NCBI GenBank assembly: GCA_963850425.1
Contig: CAWKLF010000001.1
Location: 1,922,001 to 1,986,000, forward strand
Origin: Gp1-AA133 sp963850425
Lineage (GTDB): Bacteria; Acidobacteriota; Terriglobia; Terriglobales; Acidobacteriaceae
Direction of reading: 5' to 3'
Length of the DNA stretch: 64,000 nucleotides
A model generated the notes under the pieces. It searched no databases and had not been told where the DNA came from. It saw only the letters and a program-made list of their open reading frames with translations. How positions within the stretch are numbered: the stretch's first letter is position 1; the number at the start of each line of letters is the position of its first letter. The position numbers were made by a program, and so were the translations under genes. Below are positions 9,171 to 18,431 of this stretch, in pieces.

Positions 9171-9594
9171 TAGCGACGTCGCCTTCCCAGAAAATGACAA
9201 GGCCACATTGTCCCTTTCCGGGGCTCAAAGGGAGGCGTTCAGCAGATCGTCGATCCATGCAATGGAGAACGTATGATCGCGAGCGTGACCACGCTGTTTG
9301 GCCTATCGCGGCGCCTCGATATAGATCCGGGACAGTCTTAGGGTCGGAGTAACGACACACTCTTCAAAATCTGGCGACCCATTCCTCATGTATTTGAAAG
9401 AAGTAATCCGCGGAATTGTGTGCTGGAAGGCCCGAACATGGCCGCGATCGAACGGTGTTCATTTCCGAACACCATCGTTCACCTGGGGACATCAATCGCT
9501 CACGAGCAGAAGCGCTGCTAGCCCGTCTTGAAAGCATTTTCAGAGACTTACAGGTACTCGGCAAGTTGGTGTTGTGATTGCCATGGAGATTGTG
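9171..9594. promoter_or_regulatory. Intergenic leader of the ABC-export operon with an inverted repeat
   Basis: 424 bases without a supported gene. The clearest element is the inverted repeat GGTGTTC-N6-GAACACC at 9454-9473, flanked by further partial symmetry (AACG...CGTT). It lies about 120 bases upstream of the adaptor gene and is the right size for a dimeric regulator, possibly the NtrC-type activator encoded downstream. No convincing -24/-12 or -35/-10 promoter was fixed. Confidence 0.4.
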
Positions 9595-10854
9595 ATGGAC
9601 ATCGCTCGGCCCGAGTTCAAGGTACAGAAGCGACGCCGGCAAACAATCATTGGATCGGTGGTTGTCCTTTGCGTGGGGGCGGTTGGATTAGGGGTTTCGC
9701 GGCTGAAGCCGGCCGCGCCATCGGTTGAGCGAAGCACCGTGTGGACCGATACAGTGAAGCACGGATCGATGCTTCGCCAAGTTCGCGGACCAGGCTCCCT
9801 CATACCCAGTCAGGACTCAGTTCGACAGATTCCCGCAGAGACCGAAGCCACGGTTGTCCGCATTCGCATGCTCCCGGGTTCGCAGGTGAAAGCAAACACA
9901 ATTCTCCTCGAGATGAGCAACCCCCAGACCGAACAGGCGGCAGTGGATGCGCAGCTTCAATTGAAAGCCGCGGAAGCGGAATACCAGAGCCTGCGCGCAA
10001 AGCTCGAGAGCGACTTGATGAATCAGAGGGCGGGCGCCGCCACTGTAAATGCGGACCACGCGCAGGCGCATCGCCAGGCTGACACCGACAAAGCTCTCTA
10101 CGATCTGGGCGTGATCTCAGGCTTAGCATACAAGTCGTCGAAAGAAAAAGCGGATGAGCTTACCACTCGAAACGATCTCGAAAGCCAGCGTCTGACCTCC
10201 AACCAGAAAGCGATTGCCTCACAGATGGCGCAGCAGCAGGCAAAAGTCGATCAGATGCGCACTCTCGCCCAGCTCAAAGAAAAGCAACTCGATGCACTCA
10301 AGGTTAAAGCGGGGATCGACGGTGTGCTGGTGGATCTTCCGCTGCAAGTCGGCCAACACGTAACGCCTGGCGCCATGCTTGCGAAAGTGGTCGAACCCGA
10401 TCACCTGATGGCCACTCTGAAGATCGCTGAAACCCAGGCACGCGATGTCCAGATCGGAGAGCCCGCCGCGATTGACACGCACAATGGAGTGGTGGCCGGC
10501 ACGGTCATGCGCGTTGACCCAGCCGTACAGAACGGAACCGTAACGGTCGACGTAAAGCTAAGTGGAGAGCTACCCAAGGGGGCGCGGCCCGACTTGAGTG
10601 TGGATGGCACAATTGATCTCGAGCGGTTGGACAACATCTTGTACGTCGGGCGCCCGGCTGTCGGCCAGGAGAACAGTAGCATCAGTCTGTTCAAGCTTAC
10701 GCCGGACGGGAAGGAAGCCTCGCGTATATCTGTGAAAGTGGGTAGGGCGTCGGTGAATTCCATTCAGATTATCGAGGGCCTCAAAGAAGGGGACACAGTG
10801 ATTTTGTCGGACATGTCGCGCTGGGACAGCAACGAGCGTGTCCGTCTGGACTAG
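9595..10854 (+). CDS. MacA/HlyD-like periplasmic adaptor of an ABC exporter
   Basis: 419 residues from ATG at 9595, chosen because GGAG (9585-9588) is six bases upstream; a GTG start 21 bases earlier has no such signal. A single N-terminal membrane anchor follows the basic stretch KRRRQ (TM about 18-36). Then come a lipoyl half-motif, a long Gln/Ala-rich coiled coil (about 100-235) and the second lipoyl half ('KAGIDGVLVDLPLQVGQ'), followed by a beta-barrel region. It should link the inner-membrane ABC permease to the TolC-like protein encoded at 15129. It opens an operon-like array that continues with an ATPase and a permease. Substrate unknown. Confidence 0.88.
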   Translation: MDIARPEFKVQKRRRQTIIGSVVVLCVGAVGLGVSRLKPAAPSVERSTVWTDTVKHGSMLRQVRGPGSLIPSQDSVRQIPAETEATVVRIRMLPGSQVKANTILLEMSNPQTEQAAVDAQLQLKAAEAEYQSLRAKLESDLMNQRAGAATVNADHAQAHRQADTDKALYDLGVISGLAYKSSKEKADELTTRNDLESQRLTSNQKAIASQMAQQQAKVDQMRTLAQLKEKQLDALKVKAGIDGVLVDLPLQVGQHVTPGAMLAKVVEPDHLMATLKIAETQARDVQIGEPAAIDTHNGVVAGTVMRVDPAVQNGTVTVDVKLSGELPKGARPDLSVDGTIDLERLDNILYVGRPAVGQENSSISLFKLTPDGKEASRISVKVGRASVNSIQIIEGLKEGDTVILSDMSRWDSNERVRLD

Positions 10855-10872
10855 GCAACACGAGGAGCCAGC

Positions 10873-11598
10873 ATGAACGAAGTACCACAGGCACTGATAC
10901 AAATTGAGGGACTCACCAAGGTCTTCTACACCGACGAAGTTGAAACGCATGCACTATCGGGAGTGCACTTGTCGGTAGCTAAGGGTGAATATGTTGCGAT
11001 GTCGGGCCCGTCGGGCTGCGGCAAATCGACCCTGCTGTCCATCATCGGACTGCTCGACACACCCAGTTCCGGCCGCTATTCACTCAACGGCAGAACGGTT
11101 GAGAATCTCGATTTCGCCGAACGTTCGCGCATTCGCAACCAGGAGATCGGTTTCATCTTCCAAAGCTTCAACTTGATCGGTGACCTCACCGTTTATGAAA
11201 ACGTCGAATTGCCTCTGACGTACCGCCAGAAAATGCCCGCGGCGCAACGTAAGGCTCGAGTGATGGAGGCGCTCGAACGCGTAGGCATGGCGCATCGGGT
11301 CCGCCACTATCCCTCGCAACTTTCGGGCGGACAACAGCAGCGCGTAGCCGTGGCGCGAGCGCTCAGCGGCAAGCCTTCCATCTTGCTGGCGGACGAACCC
11401 ACCGGCAATCTTGACTCCCGCAATGGCGAGGCCGTCATGGAACTGTTGCAAGAACTGCACCGCGACGGAGCCACCATCTGCATGGTCACGCACGATCCCC
11501 GATTCGCGCGCCATGCGCAAAGGGAAGTCCATCTATTCGACGGCAAGGTCGTGGCCGAAGAGGAATTGAAGAAGCTGATGCAAGAGGCAAGTGCATGA
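10873..11598 (+). CDS. ABC transporter ATP-binding protein (MacB/LolD type)
   Basis: 241 residues. Walker A is GPSGCGKST (about 44-52), the Q-loop is in FQSFNL, the signature is LSGGQQQRVAVARAL, and Walker B with its catalytic Glu is ILLADEPTGNLD; the switch His is in VTHDPRFA. The pattern with LLADEPTGNLD is that of the MacB/LolD/FtsE branch, whose partners are FtsX-like permeases. It has an AGGAG-like site and lies 18 bases after the adaptor gene and about 100 bases before a large permease, so it is the likely motor for that permease. Confidence 0.93.
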   Translation: MNEVPQALIQIEGLTKVFYTDEVETHALSGVHLSVAKGEYVAMSGPSGCGKSTLLSIIGLLDTPSSGRYSLNGRTVENLDFAERSRIRNQEIGFIFQSFNLIGDLTVYENVELPLTYRQKMPAAQRKARVMEALERVGMAHRVRHYPSQLSGGQQQRVAVARALSGKPSILLADEPTGNLDSRNGEAVMELLQELHRDGATICMVTHDPRFARHAQREVHLFDGKVVAEEELKKLMQEASA

Positions 11599-11695
11599 CC
11601 TGGTTCGGAGTTGCCGATCGACTGTGCCCTGAGCGCAGATTCTGTGAGAGCGGGATGCACGCCATGAATGCAGTGGTCTAGGAGTGAGGATCGAA

Positions 11696-14143
11696 ATGAA
11701 TGGACTGTGGCAGGACCTCCGTTACGGACTACGACAATTGCGCAAGAGCCCGGGTTTCACCGCCATCGCGGTCATCACCTTGGCCCTTGGTATCGGCGCC
11801 AATAGCGCGATCTTCAGCGTGGTCAATGGAATTCTTCTGCGGCCCTTGCCTTTCCACAATGCGGATCAGTTGATGGCGGTATGGCACGTGCCGCCGCAGA
11901 AGAGTTTCCCGGGAATGACCCGATTCGCGGTCTCTGCGGCGAACTATATCGACTGGCACAATCAGAACCACGTCTTCGAGAAGATGACGATCTTCAGCTA
12001 CCATCCCTTCACTTTCACGGGTGGCGATAAACCTGAGCAGGTCGATGCCAGCTCGGTTTCAGGAGACTTCTTCTCCACGCTGGGCGTGCAGCCCATGATC
12101 GGGCGGGGGTTTACCTTAGATGAGGATCAGCCCGGCCATTCGAACGTCGTACTGCTCAGTCATCGCTTCTGGCAGGACCACTTTGCTTCGAATCGCGACA
12201 TCGTAGGCCGCTACATCACGCTGGATGGCGCCAGCTTCCTTGTTGCCGGCGTGATGCCCACCAGCTTCCGGCTGCCCGACTATGCCGAGATGTGGACGCC
12301 CATGGCCTGGACCGACCAGGAGAAATCTATTCGCGGCGAACATCATTACCTGGTGATCGGTCGTCTCAAGGACGGAGTTGGACCGAAACAGGCGCAAGCC
12401 GAGATGAATACCATCTCGAACCGTCTGGAGCAGCAGTATCCCGAAGATGATCGAGGCTGGGGCGCAGTGGTCGTTCCGTTGCACGACGATCTGGTCAGCG
12501 ACGTTCGCCCGGCCCTGCTGTTTCTGCTGGGGGCTGTGGGATTCATTTTGCTGATCGCGTGTGTGAACGTCGTGAATCTCTCGCTGGCGAAGACTTTCAG
12601 TCGTCAAAAAGAAATTGCCATACGGACTGCGCTGGGTGCTTCATCAGCCCGAGTGGTGCGCCAGGTGCTGGTGGAAAGCGTTTTGCTGGCTCTGGTTGGG
12701 GGCACTCTTGGATTGGCATATGCTCACTTCGGTGTCCGCCTGATCATGGCCTTCCTCGCCGGCAAAGTGCCGCACTCGGTCGACGTTGGATTGGATGTGA
12801 AAGTTCTCGCTTTTACCGTCCTGGTCTCGGTATGCGCCGGGATTATTGCTGGAATTCTTCCGGCACTTTCTCTAAGCCGCGCGAATGTGAACGAGGCTCT
12901 GAAACAGGGCTTGGGACGAACCGATACGGATTCCGGCGGCCATCGCACGCGCAATATCCTGGTGGTGGTGGAAGTCTCCCTGTCGTTGGTCTTGCTCGTC
13001 GGCGCCGGCCTGCTGATTCGCAGTTTCAAAGTCCTGCGCGAGGTGAATCCGGGATTCCAATCGAGCGGAGTGCTGACACAGACAGTGGCTGTTTCTCGTG
13101 TGAAATTCTCGAACATTCAACAGGAAGTTGCGTTCTTCGATCGCGTGCTCGAGAACGTGCGCACTCTTCCCAGCGTGGTGGCCGCGGGCATCATCGACGA
13201 CGTTCCGCTGGGTGACGGCGGTTCGCATCAACCCATCGCGGTGGAAGGCTATCCTACCCTGCCGATGTCGGAGCAGCCCGAGGTCGACGTTCGCGCCATC
13301 AGTCCGGGATACGTAGATTCGCTCCGCATTCCGCTTTTGAGCGGGCGTGATTTGAACAATTCCGACATCGCCGGCAGATTGCCCGTGGCGCTGATCAGCG
13401 CGTCCCTGGCTCACCAGTTCTGGCCGAATGAGAGCCCGCTAGGTAAGCACATTGGCCTGACCTTTTCCAAAGGAGCGCCCCGCGAAATCGTTGGTGTGAT
13501 CGGCGACGTGAAGGGAGACAGTCTCGATCAGAAACGCCCAGCAGCGATGCTCTACTATCCGCTCGCGCAACACGGGCCGTCAGCGGTGGGGGAGTTTTCG
13601 TCGGGACCCATGACGCTGGTCGTTCGATCGGCTTCCAATCCAAAGAGCCTGATCTCACCGGTGGCGAATGTGGTCCAGAGCGTGGATCGCGAAATTCCGG
13701 TTCGAGATGTGCTCACCATGGAGGAGTTGGTGGCAAACTCTCTCTCGCAGCAGCGCTTCAACCTTTTGCTGCTGGGCGCCTTCGCTGGTCTGGCCCTTTT
13801 GCTTGCCGCGATCGGGATCTACAGCGTTCTGTCTTACAGCGTACGGCGGCGCATCCAGGAGATTGGCATCCGGCTGGCTCTGGGGGCCACGCTGTCGGAT
13901 GTCTTCCGCATGATCGTGGTGGAAGGCATGAAGCCAACCTTGCTTGGTGTTGCAATCGGCGCAGCCGGCGCGCTTGCGCTGGGGCGAGTGATGTCGAGCT
14001 TCATCTACGGAGTGAGCTCCACCGATCCGATTACGTTTTTCGCGGTCGCGTTCGTGCTGGCCATGGTTGCGTTGCTGGCCAGCATGATCCCCGCATTTCG
14101 AGCGGCCAGGGTCGATCCAATTGTGGCCTTGCACTACGAGTGA
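11696..14143 (+). CDS. Large MacB-type ABC permease (ADOP family)
   Basis: 815 residues from ATG at 11696, with GAGGA five bases upstream; a GTG 12 bases earlier is less well placed. The N-terminus has the typical 'LRYGLRQLRKSPGFTA' leader and TM1 with ALGIGANSAIFSVVN. A periplasmic MacB core follows, then a first FtsX block with three TMs (about 275-400), another TM near 425-445, a second periplasmic core, and a second FtsX block (about 695-810) ending in AARVDPIVALHYE. This duplicated layout is the one named acidobacterial duplicated orphan permease. Unlike true orphans it has an ATPase gene directly upstream. It probably works as a mechanotransmission exporter rather than a classical transporter. 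Confidence 0.9.
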   Translation: MNGLWQDLRYGLRQLRKSPGFTAIAVITLALGIGANSAIFSVVNGILLRPLPFHNADQLMAVWHVPPQKSFPGMTRFAVSAANYIDWHNQNHVFEKMTIFSYHPFTFTGGDKPEQVDASSVSGDFFSTLGVQPMIGRGFTLDEDQPGHSNVVLLSHRFWQDHFASNRDIVGRYITLDGASFLVAGVMPTSFRLPDYAEMWTPMAWTDQEKSIRGEHHYLVIGRLKDGVGPKQAQAEMNTISNRLEQQYPEDDRGWGAVVVPLHDDLVSDVRPALLFLLGAVGFILLIACVNVVNLSLAKTFSRQKEIAIRTALGASSARVVRQVLVESVLLALVGGTLGLAYAHFGVRLIMAFLAGKVPHSVDVGLDVKVLAFTVLVSVCAGIIAGILPALSLSRANVNEALKQGLGRTDTDSGGHRTRNILVVVEVSLSLVLLVGAGLLIRSFKVLREVNPGFQSSGVLTQTVAVSRVKFSNIQQEVAFFDRVLENVRTLPSVVAAGIIDDVPLGDGGSHQPIAVEGYPTLPMSEQPEVDVRAISPGYVDSLRIPLLSGRDLNNSDIAGRLPVALISASLAHQFWPNESPLGKHIGLTFSKGAPREIVGVIGDVKGDSLDQKRPAAMLYYPLAQHGPSAVGEFSSGPMTLVVRSASNPKSLISPVANVVQSVDREIPVRDVLTMEELVANSLSQQRFNLLLLGAFAGLALLLAAIGIYSVLSYSVRRRIQEIGIRLALGATLSDVFRMIVVEGMKPTLLGVAIGAAGALALGRVMSSFIYGVSSTDPITFFAVAFVLAMVALLASMIPAFRAARVDPIVALHYE

Positions 14144-14424
14144 GGGAGCATGGCAAATGCGTGGCGTCGAAAGGCTGCGAAATGCATGGCGCAGTCTATG
14201 GGCGGAAGGGGCGGCGTCTGGGCTCGAGGCCGGCGCAGCTTCCAGTCGACGCGGAGAGCGAGTTTACTCCGGTCCCTTTCAAAGCAGACGTGCGCAAGCA
14301 TGAACTCTGGAGGCCTCCTGCTCACGGCGAAGTTGGCCGGCATCTCGCCTGTTCTTGCCGGCGGGCCGCGCAACGGAACGAGTAGCCTGCTAAGGCAGCG
14401 TGACATCGCGAGAGAACAAACGTC
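14144..14424. other. Spacer between permease and second ATPase
   Basis: 281 bases. A 92-codon plus-strand frame (14150-14428) overlaps the next start and is rich in Arg, Gly and Ser, without a motif or ribosome site; it is not taken as a gene. No terminator or promoter could be assigned with confidence. Confidence 0.3.
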
Positions 14425-15132
14425 ATGATCCGACTAAACAACATCGAACGCTGCTATAAGTCCGGCGCCGGTCAGACCTGGGTTCTGCGTCGCATCAACC
14501 TCACAATCGAGCAGGGAGAGTTTGTCACGATTATGGGTCCGTCGGGGGCAGGGAAGAGTTCTTTGCTGAACGTCATCGCGTTGCTCGATGACGGATGGGC
14601 CGGCGAATATTGGCTTCGAGAACAGCCGGTGCACTCCTTAAAGCGTAAAGACCGGGCCGCCTTGGCTAAGCGCAATATCGGAGTGGTGTTTCAGAGCTAT
14701 CACCTGCTCGAAGATCTCACAGTGCGCGAGAACATCGACCTTCCGCTTTCCTACAAGGACTTTCCGTCGCGACAGCGCCAAGGCCTGCTCGCAGACGCTT
14801 TGGATCGCTTTCAGATCGTCGCCAAGAAGGATTTATTCCCCAGCCAACTCTCCGGCGGTCAACAGCAGTTGGTTGGCATCGCGCGGGCTGTCGTGCATAA
14901 ACCCGCGCTGCTGTTGGCAGACGAACCTACGGGCAACCTGCACTCGTCCCAGGCCAAGGAGATCATGGAACTCTTCCGCGAACTCAATCTGCAAGGTACG
15001 ACCATCATCCAGGTGACGCACTCGGAGACCAATGCCGCCTTCGGAAACCGAATTGTTCAGCTGCACGACGGGTGGCTGGCGAATGACTCCTCGATCCCAT
15101 CCGTTCCGCAGGCTGCCACGGGGTCGCGATGA
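14425..15132 (+). CDS. ABC transporter ATP-binding protein (MacB/LolD type), second copy
   Basis: 235 residues. Walker A is GPSGAGKSS, the signature is LSGGQQQLVGIARAV, Walker B is LLLADEPTGNLHS, and the switch His is in VTHSE. Two small departures from the first ATPase are a Ser closing Walker A in place of Thr and a His in the D-loop (GNLHSS instead of GNLDSR), which suggest a specialised partner. The stop codon overlaps the start of the TolC-like gene by four bases (ATGA), so the two are translationally coupled. The permease partner could be either of the two large permeases in the locus. Confidence 0.92.
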   Translation: MIRLNNIERCYKSGAGQTWVLRRINLTIEQGEFVTIMGPSGAGKSSLLNVIALLDDGWAGEYWLREQPVHSLKRKDRAALAKRNIGVVFQSYHLLEDLTVRENIDLPLSYKDFPSRQRQGLLADALDRFQIVAKKDLFPSQLSGGQQQLVGIARAVVHKPALLLADEPTGNLHSSQAKEIMELFRELNLQGTTIIQVTHSETNAAFGNRIVQLHDGWLANDSSIPSVPQAATGSR

Positions 15133-17015
15133 CAAGGCGACTTCTTGGGATCGGACGGACGTGGGTCACAATCGCGGGACTCTTAATTTCACTCTCAGTG
15201 TTCGCGCTGCCCCAAGCACGTAGCTCACTAACGTTGGAGATGCCGCACTCCTACAATCCGCTCAAACCCTATGCCGCCGAGCAGGTGCCGGAGCCTGCAC
15301 TCGCAAATTCCTCTCGCCTCGATCAACTGGTGCGCGATGGGAAGTTGTATCTCACTCTTAAAGACGCTATCGCGCTCGCACTCGAGAACAACCTTGATCT
15401 TGCGATCGCCCGCTACAACATGCCCATCGCCGATACCGATCTCCTGCGCACCAAAGCGGGTGGCTTCTTTCGTGGCGTAAACACGGGCGTGGTGCAGGGC
15501 ACGCCCGGCGGCGGTGTAGGAGGTTACGGAGCGGGAGCGCCCGGTGCGGGCGCTGGTGGTACCACGAGCGGCGCGGGCGGAGCCGGGGCGGGTGCTTCCG
15601 GACTAGTGCAATCCACCTTGGGTGCGGGTGCACCAGTCGCTTCTTATGACCCCGCACTCAATGCGAATCTTGGCATTGAACATCAGACCACTCCGCTCTC
15701 CAACCAACGGATCTACGGCATACCCTCGCTGCAACTCAATACGGCAAATGTGAATGTCGGATATACCCAAGCCTTCCCGACCGGCACAACCTTGACCTTC
15801 GAATTCCAGAACAACCGGCAAACCACCAACTCGCCGTTTACGATCCTGTCGCCGGCCCTCAACAGCTTTTACCGCTTCGGTTTTCAGCAACAACTTCTTG
15901 CTGGCTTCGGCTTGGCTTCAAACATGCGCTACCTCCACATCGCGCGCAACAATAAGAGGATCTCCGACATCGCCTTCAAGGATCAGGTGACCGCCACGGT
16001 TACGCAGATCGAAAACATTTACTGGGATCTGGTCGGTGCTTATGAAGAGTCGCGTGTCAAAGAGCAGTCACTTCAGTTTGCCAATCAGACGTTTGACAAT
16101 GCGAAAAAGCAGCTGCAACTGGAAGCTATTCCGGCCCTTGATGTAATGAAGGCTGAGGCTGAAGTCTCCAAGCGCGACCAGGATCTAACGGTGGCCCGCA
16201 CCACGCTTCAACTGCAGGAATCGCTGATGAAGAACGCCCTGACCAAGAGCCTCGACGATCCTGCCTTGGAAGAAATGCCCGTGATCCCTACTGACCGCAC
16301 GCAACCCAGCAGCGTTGAGACGAATACGCCGATCCTTGATCTGATCGCCGAGGCCCAGCGAAATCGCCCCGAACTGCTCGAAACCGATATCGATCTGGTC
16401 AACCGCCAAATCAGCCGGAAGGCCGCCCGCAACGCCCTGCTGCCCACGCTCTCGCTCATCGGCTTTTACGGCGGCTCGGGGCTGGGTGGAATCGTGACGC
16501 CCGGGAACACCGCCGGCGTGCCCACTGATCTGCCTGGGGCCTGGCAGAATGCCTTCAACAACTCCTCCCCCGACTACTATCTCGGCTTCAATGTGAACAT
16601 CCCGTTTCGCAATCGGGTAGCGAAGGCGGACCAGTACCGCTCCGAACTGGAGTACCGTCAAGCTGAACTTCGCAAAGAGCAACTGCGCAAACAGATTCGC
16701 ATCGAGGTCCGCAACGCTCAATACTCCGTCGAACAATCCCGTGCCCGGGTGGAAGCCGCCCGCAAAGCCCGCGACCTGGCTCAACGGACCTTTGAGATCA
16801 CCAAAAAAGAACAGGAACTGGGCTCCGGCTCCACCTATCAGACCATGACTTCACAACGTGATTTGGCCTTGGCGGAGTTGGACCTGGTCACGGCTTCGAC
16901 CACCCACCAGAAAGCTCGGGTAGAACTTGACCGCGCGACCGGCACGACTTTGGAACATAATGGAGTCTTGATTCAGGATGCGGTGACCGGCACCCTTTCC
17001 GCCGCATCCCCATAA
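15129..17015 (+). CDS. TolC-family outer-membrane protein with a Gly/Ala-rich insertion
   Basis: 628 residues, longer than usual for TolC (about 430-500). A signal peptide spans residues 1-28 or so. Two OEP repeats are seen, one starting at LTLKDAIALALENNLDLAIARYN and one around 'AEAQRNRPELLETDIDLVNRQ', with long helices at the end. Between residues 122 and 158 sits a low-complexity segment made almost only of Gly, Ala, Pro and Thr, followed by a barrel-like stretch; this lies where the first beta-strand pair of TolC faces the outside, so it is probably a surface loop. The start overlaps the ATPase stop (ATGA). It should be the outer-membrane duct for the ABC export locus. Confidence 0.9.
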   Translation: MTRRLLGIGRTWVTIAGLLISLSVFALPQARSSLTLEMPHSYNPLKPYAAEQVPEPALANSSRLDQLVRDGKLYLTLKDAIALALENNLDLAIARYNMPIADTDLLRTKAGGFFRGVNTGVVQGTPGGGVGGYGAGAPGAGAGGTTSGAGGAGAGASGLVQSTLGAGAPVASYDPALNANLGIEHQTTPLSNQRIYGIPSLQLNTANVNVGYTQAFPTGTTLTFEFQNNRQTTNSPFTILSPALNSFYRFGFQQQLLAGFGLASNMRYLHIARNNKRISDIAFKDQVTATVTQIENIYWDLVGAYEESRVKEQSLQFANQTFDNAKKQLQLEAIPALDVMKAEAEVSKRDQDLTVARTTLQLQESLMKNALTKSLDDPALEEMPVIPTDRTQPSSVETNTPILDLIAEAQRNRPELLETDIDLVNRQISRKAARNALLPTLSLIGFYGGSGLGGIVTPGNTAGVPTDLPGAWQNAFNNSSPDYYLGFNVNIPFRNRVAKADQYRSELEYRQAELRKEQLRKQIRIEVRNAQYSVEQSRARVEAARKARDLAQRTFEITKKEQELGSGSTYQTMTSQRDLALAELDLVTASTTHQKARVELDRATGTTLEHNGVLIQDAVTGTLSAASP

Positions 17016-17018
17016 CGT

Positions 17019-18431
17019 ATGCCGATTTCGGCAAAGTCGCACCCAACTGCTACCGCACCTGAACAACAGCGCTTGAGCCACTCTGGGCGGTTATTGGCCG
17101 CCGATGATCAGCCCGATGTTCTCGAAGCGCTTCTCCTCTTGCTTCGTCCGCAGGGCTACCTCGTCGACGTCGTCAAGTCGCCCGCGGAAGTCCGCGGAGC
17201 ATTGGCATCAGAGTTTTACGATGCCGTCCTTATTGATCTGAACTACACGAGGGACACGACGTCTGGTCAGGAGGGCCTTGACCTTCTCTCCGAAATTATC
17301 AGCGTCGATAGCAGTCTCCCCGTAATCGTGATGACGGCCTGGGGCAATGTAGAACTGGCCGTCGAAGCCATGCGGCGCGGCGCCCGCGACTTCGTTCAGA
17401 AGCCGTGGGAAAACGAACGGCTTCTCGCGATCTTGCGCACGCAGGTAGAGCTTCATCGAGCCCTGCAGAATGCCGAACGTCTCGCAGCCGAGAACCGCAT
17501 GTTACAGGTGCAGGGACGCCCTGAATTCATCGCTGGCGCAGCTTCCATGCAGCCTGTCCTCGACGCCATTGCACGAGTTGGTCCGTCCGATGCCAATGTC
17601 CTGATCACCGGTGAGCACGGTAGCGGCAAGGAAGTGGTTGCTCAAACTCTGCACACGGTTTCTCACCGTTCCTCTCGTCCACTGGTTGCGGTGAATACCG
17701 GCGCCCTGGCGGAAGGAGTCTTCGAAAGCGAGCTCTTTGGCCACGTCAAGGGCGCATTTACCGATGCTCGCTCGGACCGCATGGGCCGTTTCGAGCTGGC
17801 GGACGGTGGCACAATCTTCCTCGACGAGATCGGCAATATTCCTGTCCGGCAACAGGCCAAGTTGCTACGCGTATTAGAGAGCGGCGAAATCGAGCGCCTG
17901 GGATCTTCCCGCTCGCGAAAAATTGATGTGCGGGTAATTTCCGCTACCAATGCCGATCTTCAAGCTGCTTGCGCAGCTGGAGAATTTCGCGAGGATTTAC
18001 TCTTTCGACTTAACACCATCGAGATTCGAATTCCACCCTTGCGCGAACGGCGCGAAGACATTCCTGCCCTTGCCCTGCATTTCCTGAATCGCTACGGGTC
18101 GCGCTACGGTCGGCAGATCGATGGATTCGACAAAATCTCCCTGCAAGTCATGGCGCAGTATGCCTGGCCCGGAAACGTCCGCGAACTCGACCACACGGTC
18201 GAGCGCGCTGTCCTGATGTGTCGCGGCCGCGAGATTCAGCCCGCCGATTTGGGCCTCAACCTTCAGCGGCCACAAGCCGCCAATCTGGAGGAACTCGGTT
18301 TGGAAGCGGTCGAAGCCGTGCTAATCCGAAAGGCCTTGCAGCGTTTTCAGGGAAACATCAGCCAGGCCGCCGAGGCCCTCGGGTTGAGCCGAGGCGCCCT
18401 CTATCGACGCATGGAGAAGCATGGCCTTTAG
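17019..18431 (+). CDS. NtrC-family sigma54-dependent response regulator
   Basis: 470 residues. The receiver domain begins near residue 25, with the acidic pair D29/D30 and phospho-acceptor D73. The AAA+ domain (about 165-400) has Walker A GEHGSGKE, Walker B GGTIFLDEIG and the Arg-finger region 'FREDLLFRLN'. The sigma54-contact loop reads GAFTDA (245-250) instead of the usual GAFTGA. A Fis-type helix-turn-helix closes the protein ('NISQAAEALGLSRGALYRRMEKHGL'). It should activate sigma54 promoters when phosphorylated by the kinase whose gene overlaps its 3' end by 11 bases. Its position inside the ABC-export operon suggests that it controls this export system. Confidence 0.93.
   Translation: MPISAKSHPTATAPEQQRLSHSGRLLAADDQPDVLEALLLLLRPQGYLVDVVKSPAEVRGALASEFYDAVLIDLNYTRDTTSGQEGLDLLSEIISVDSSLPVIVMTAWGNVELAVEAMRRGARDFVQKPWENERLLAILRTQVELHRALQNAERLAAENRMLQVQGRPEFIAGAASMQPVLDAIARVGPSDANVLITGEHGSGKEVVAQTLHTVSHRSSRPLVAVNTGALAEGVFESELFGHVKGAFTDARSDRMGRFELADGGTIFLDEIGNIPVRQQAKLLRVLESGEIERLGSSRSRKIDVRVISATNADLQAACAAGEFREDLLFRLNTIEIRIPPLRERREDIPALALHFLNRYGSRYGRQIDGFDKISLQVMAQYAWPGNVRELDHTVERAVLMCRGREIQPADLGLNLQRPQAANLEELGLEAVEAVLIRKALQRFQGNISQAAEALGLSRGALYRRMEKHGL

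Noticed and set aside
9567..9582. Sigma54-like TGGTGT-N5-TTGCC just before the adaptor gene
   Set aside because: Spacing fits, but transcription would start about two bases before the ATG and lose the GGAG ribosome site.
14150..14428. 92-codon frame between the first permease and second ATPase
   Set aside because: No ribosome site or motif, odd composition and overlap with the next start codon.
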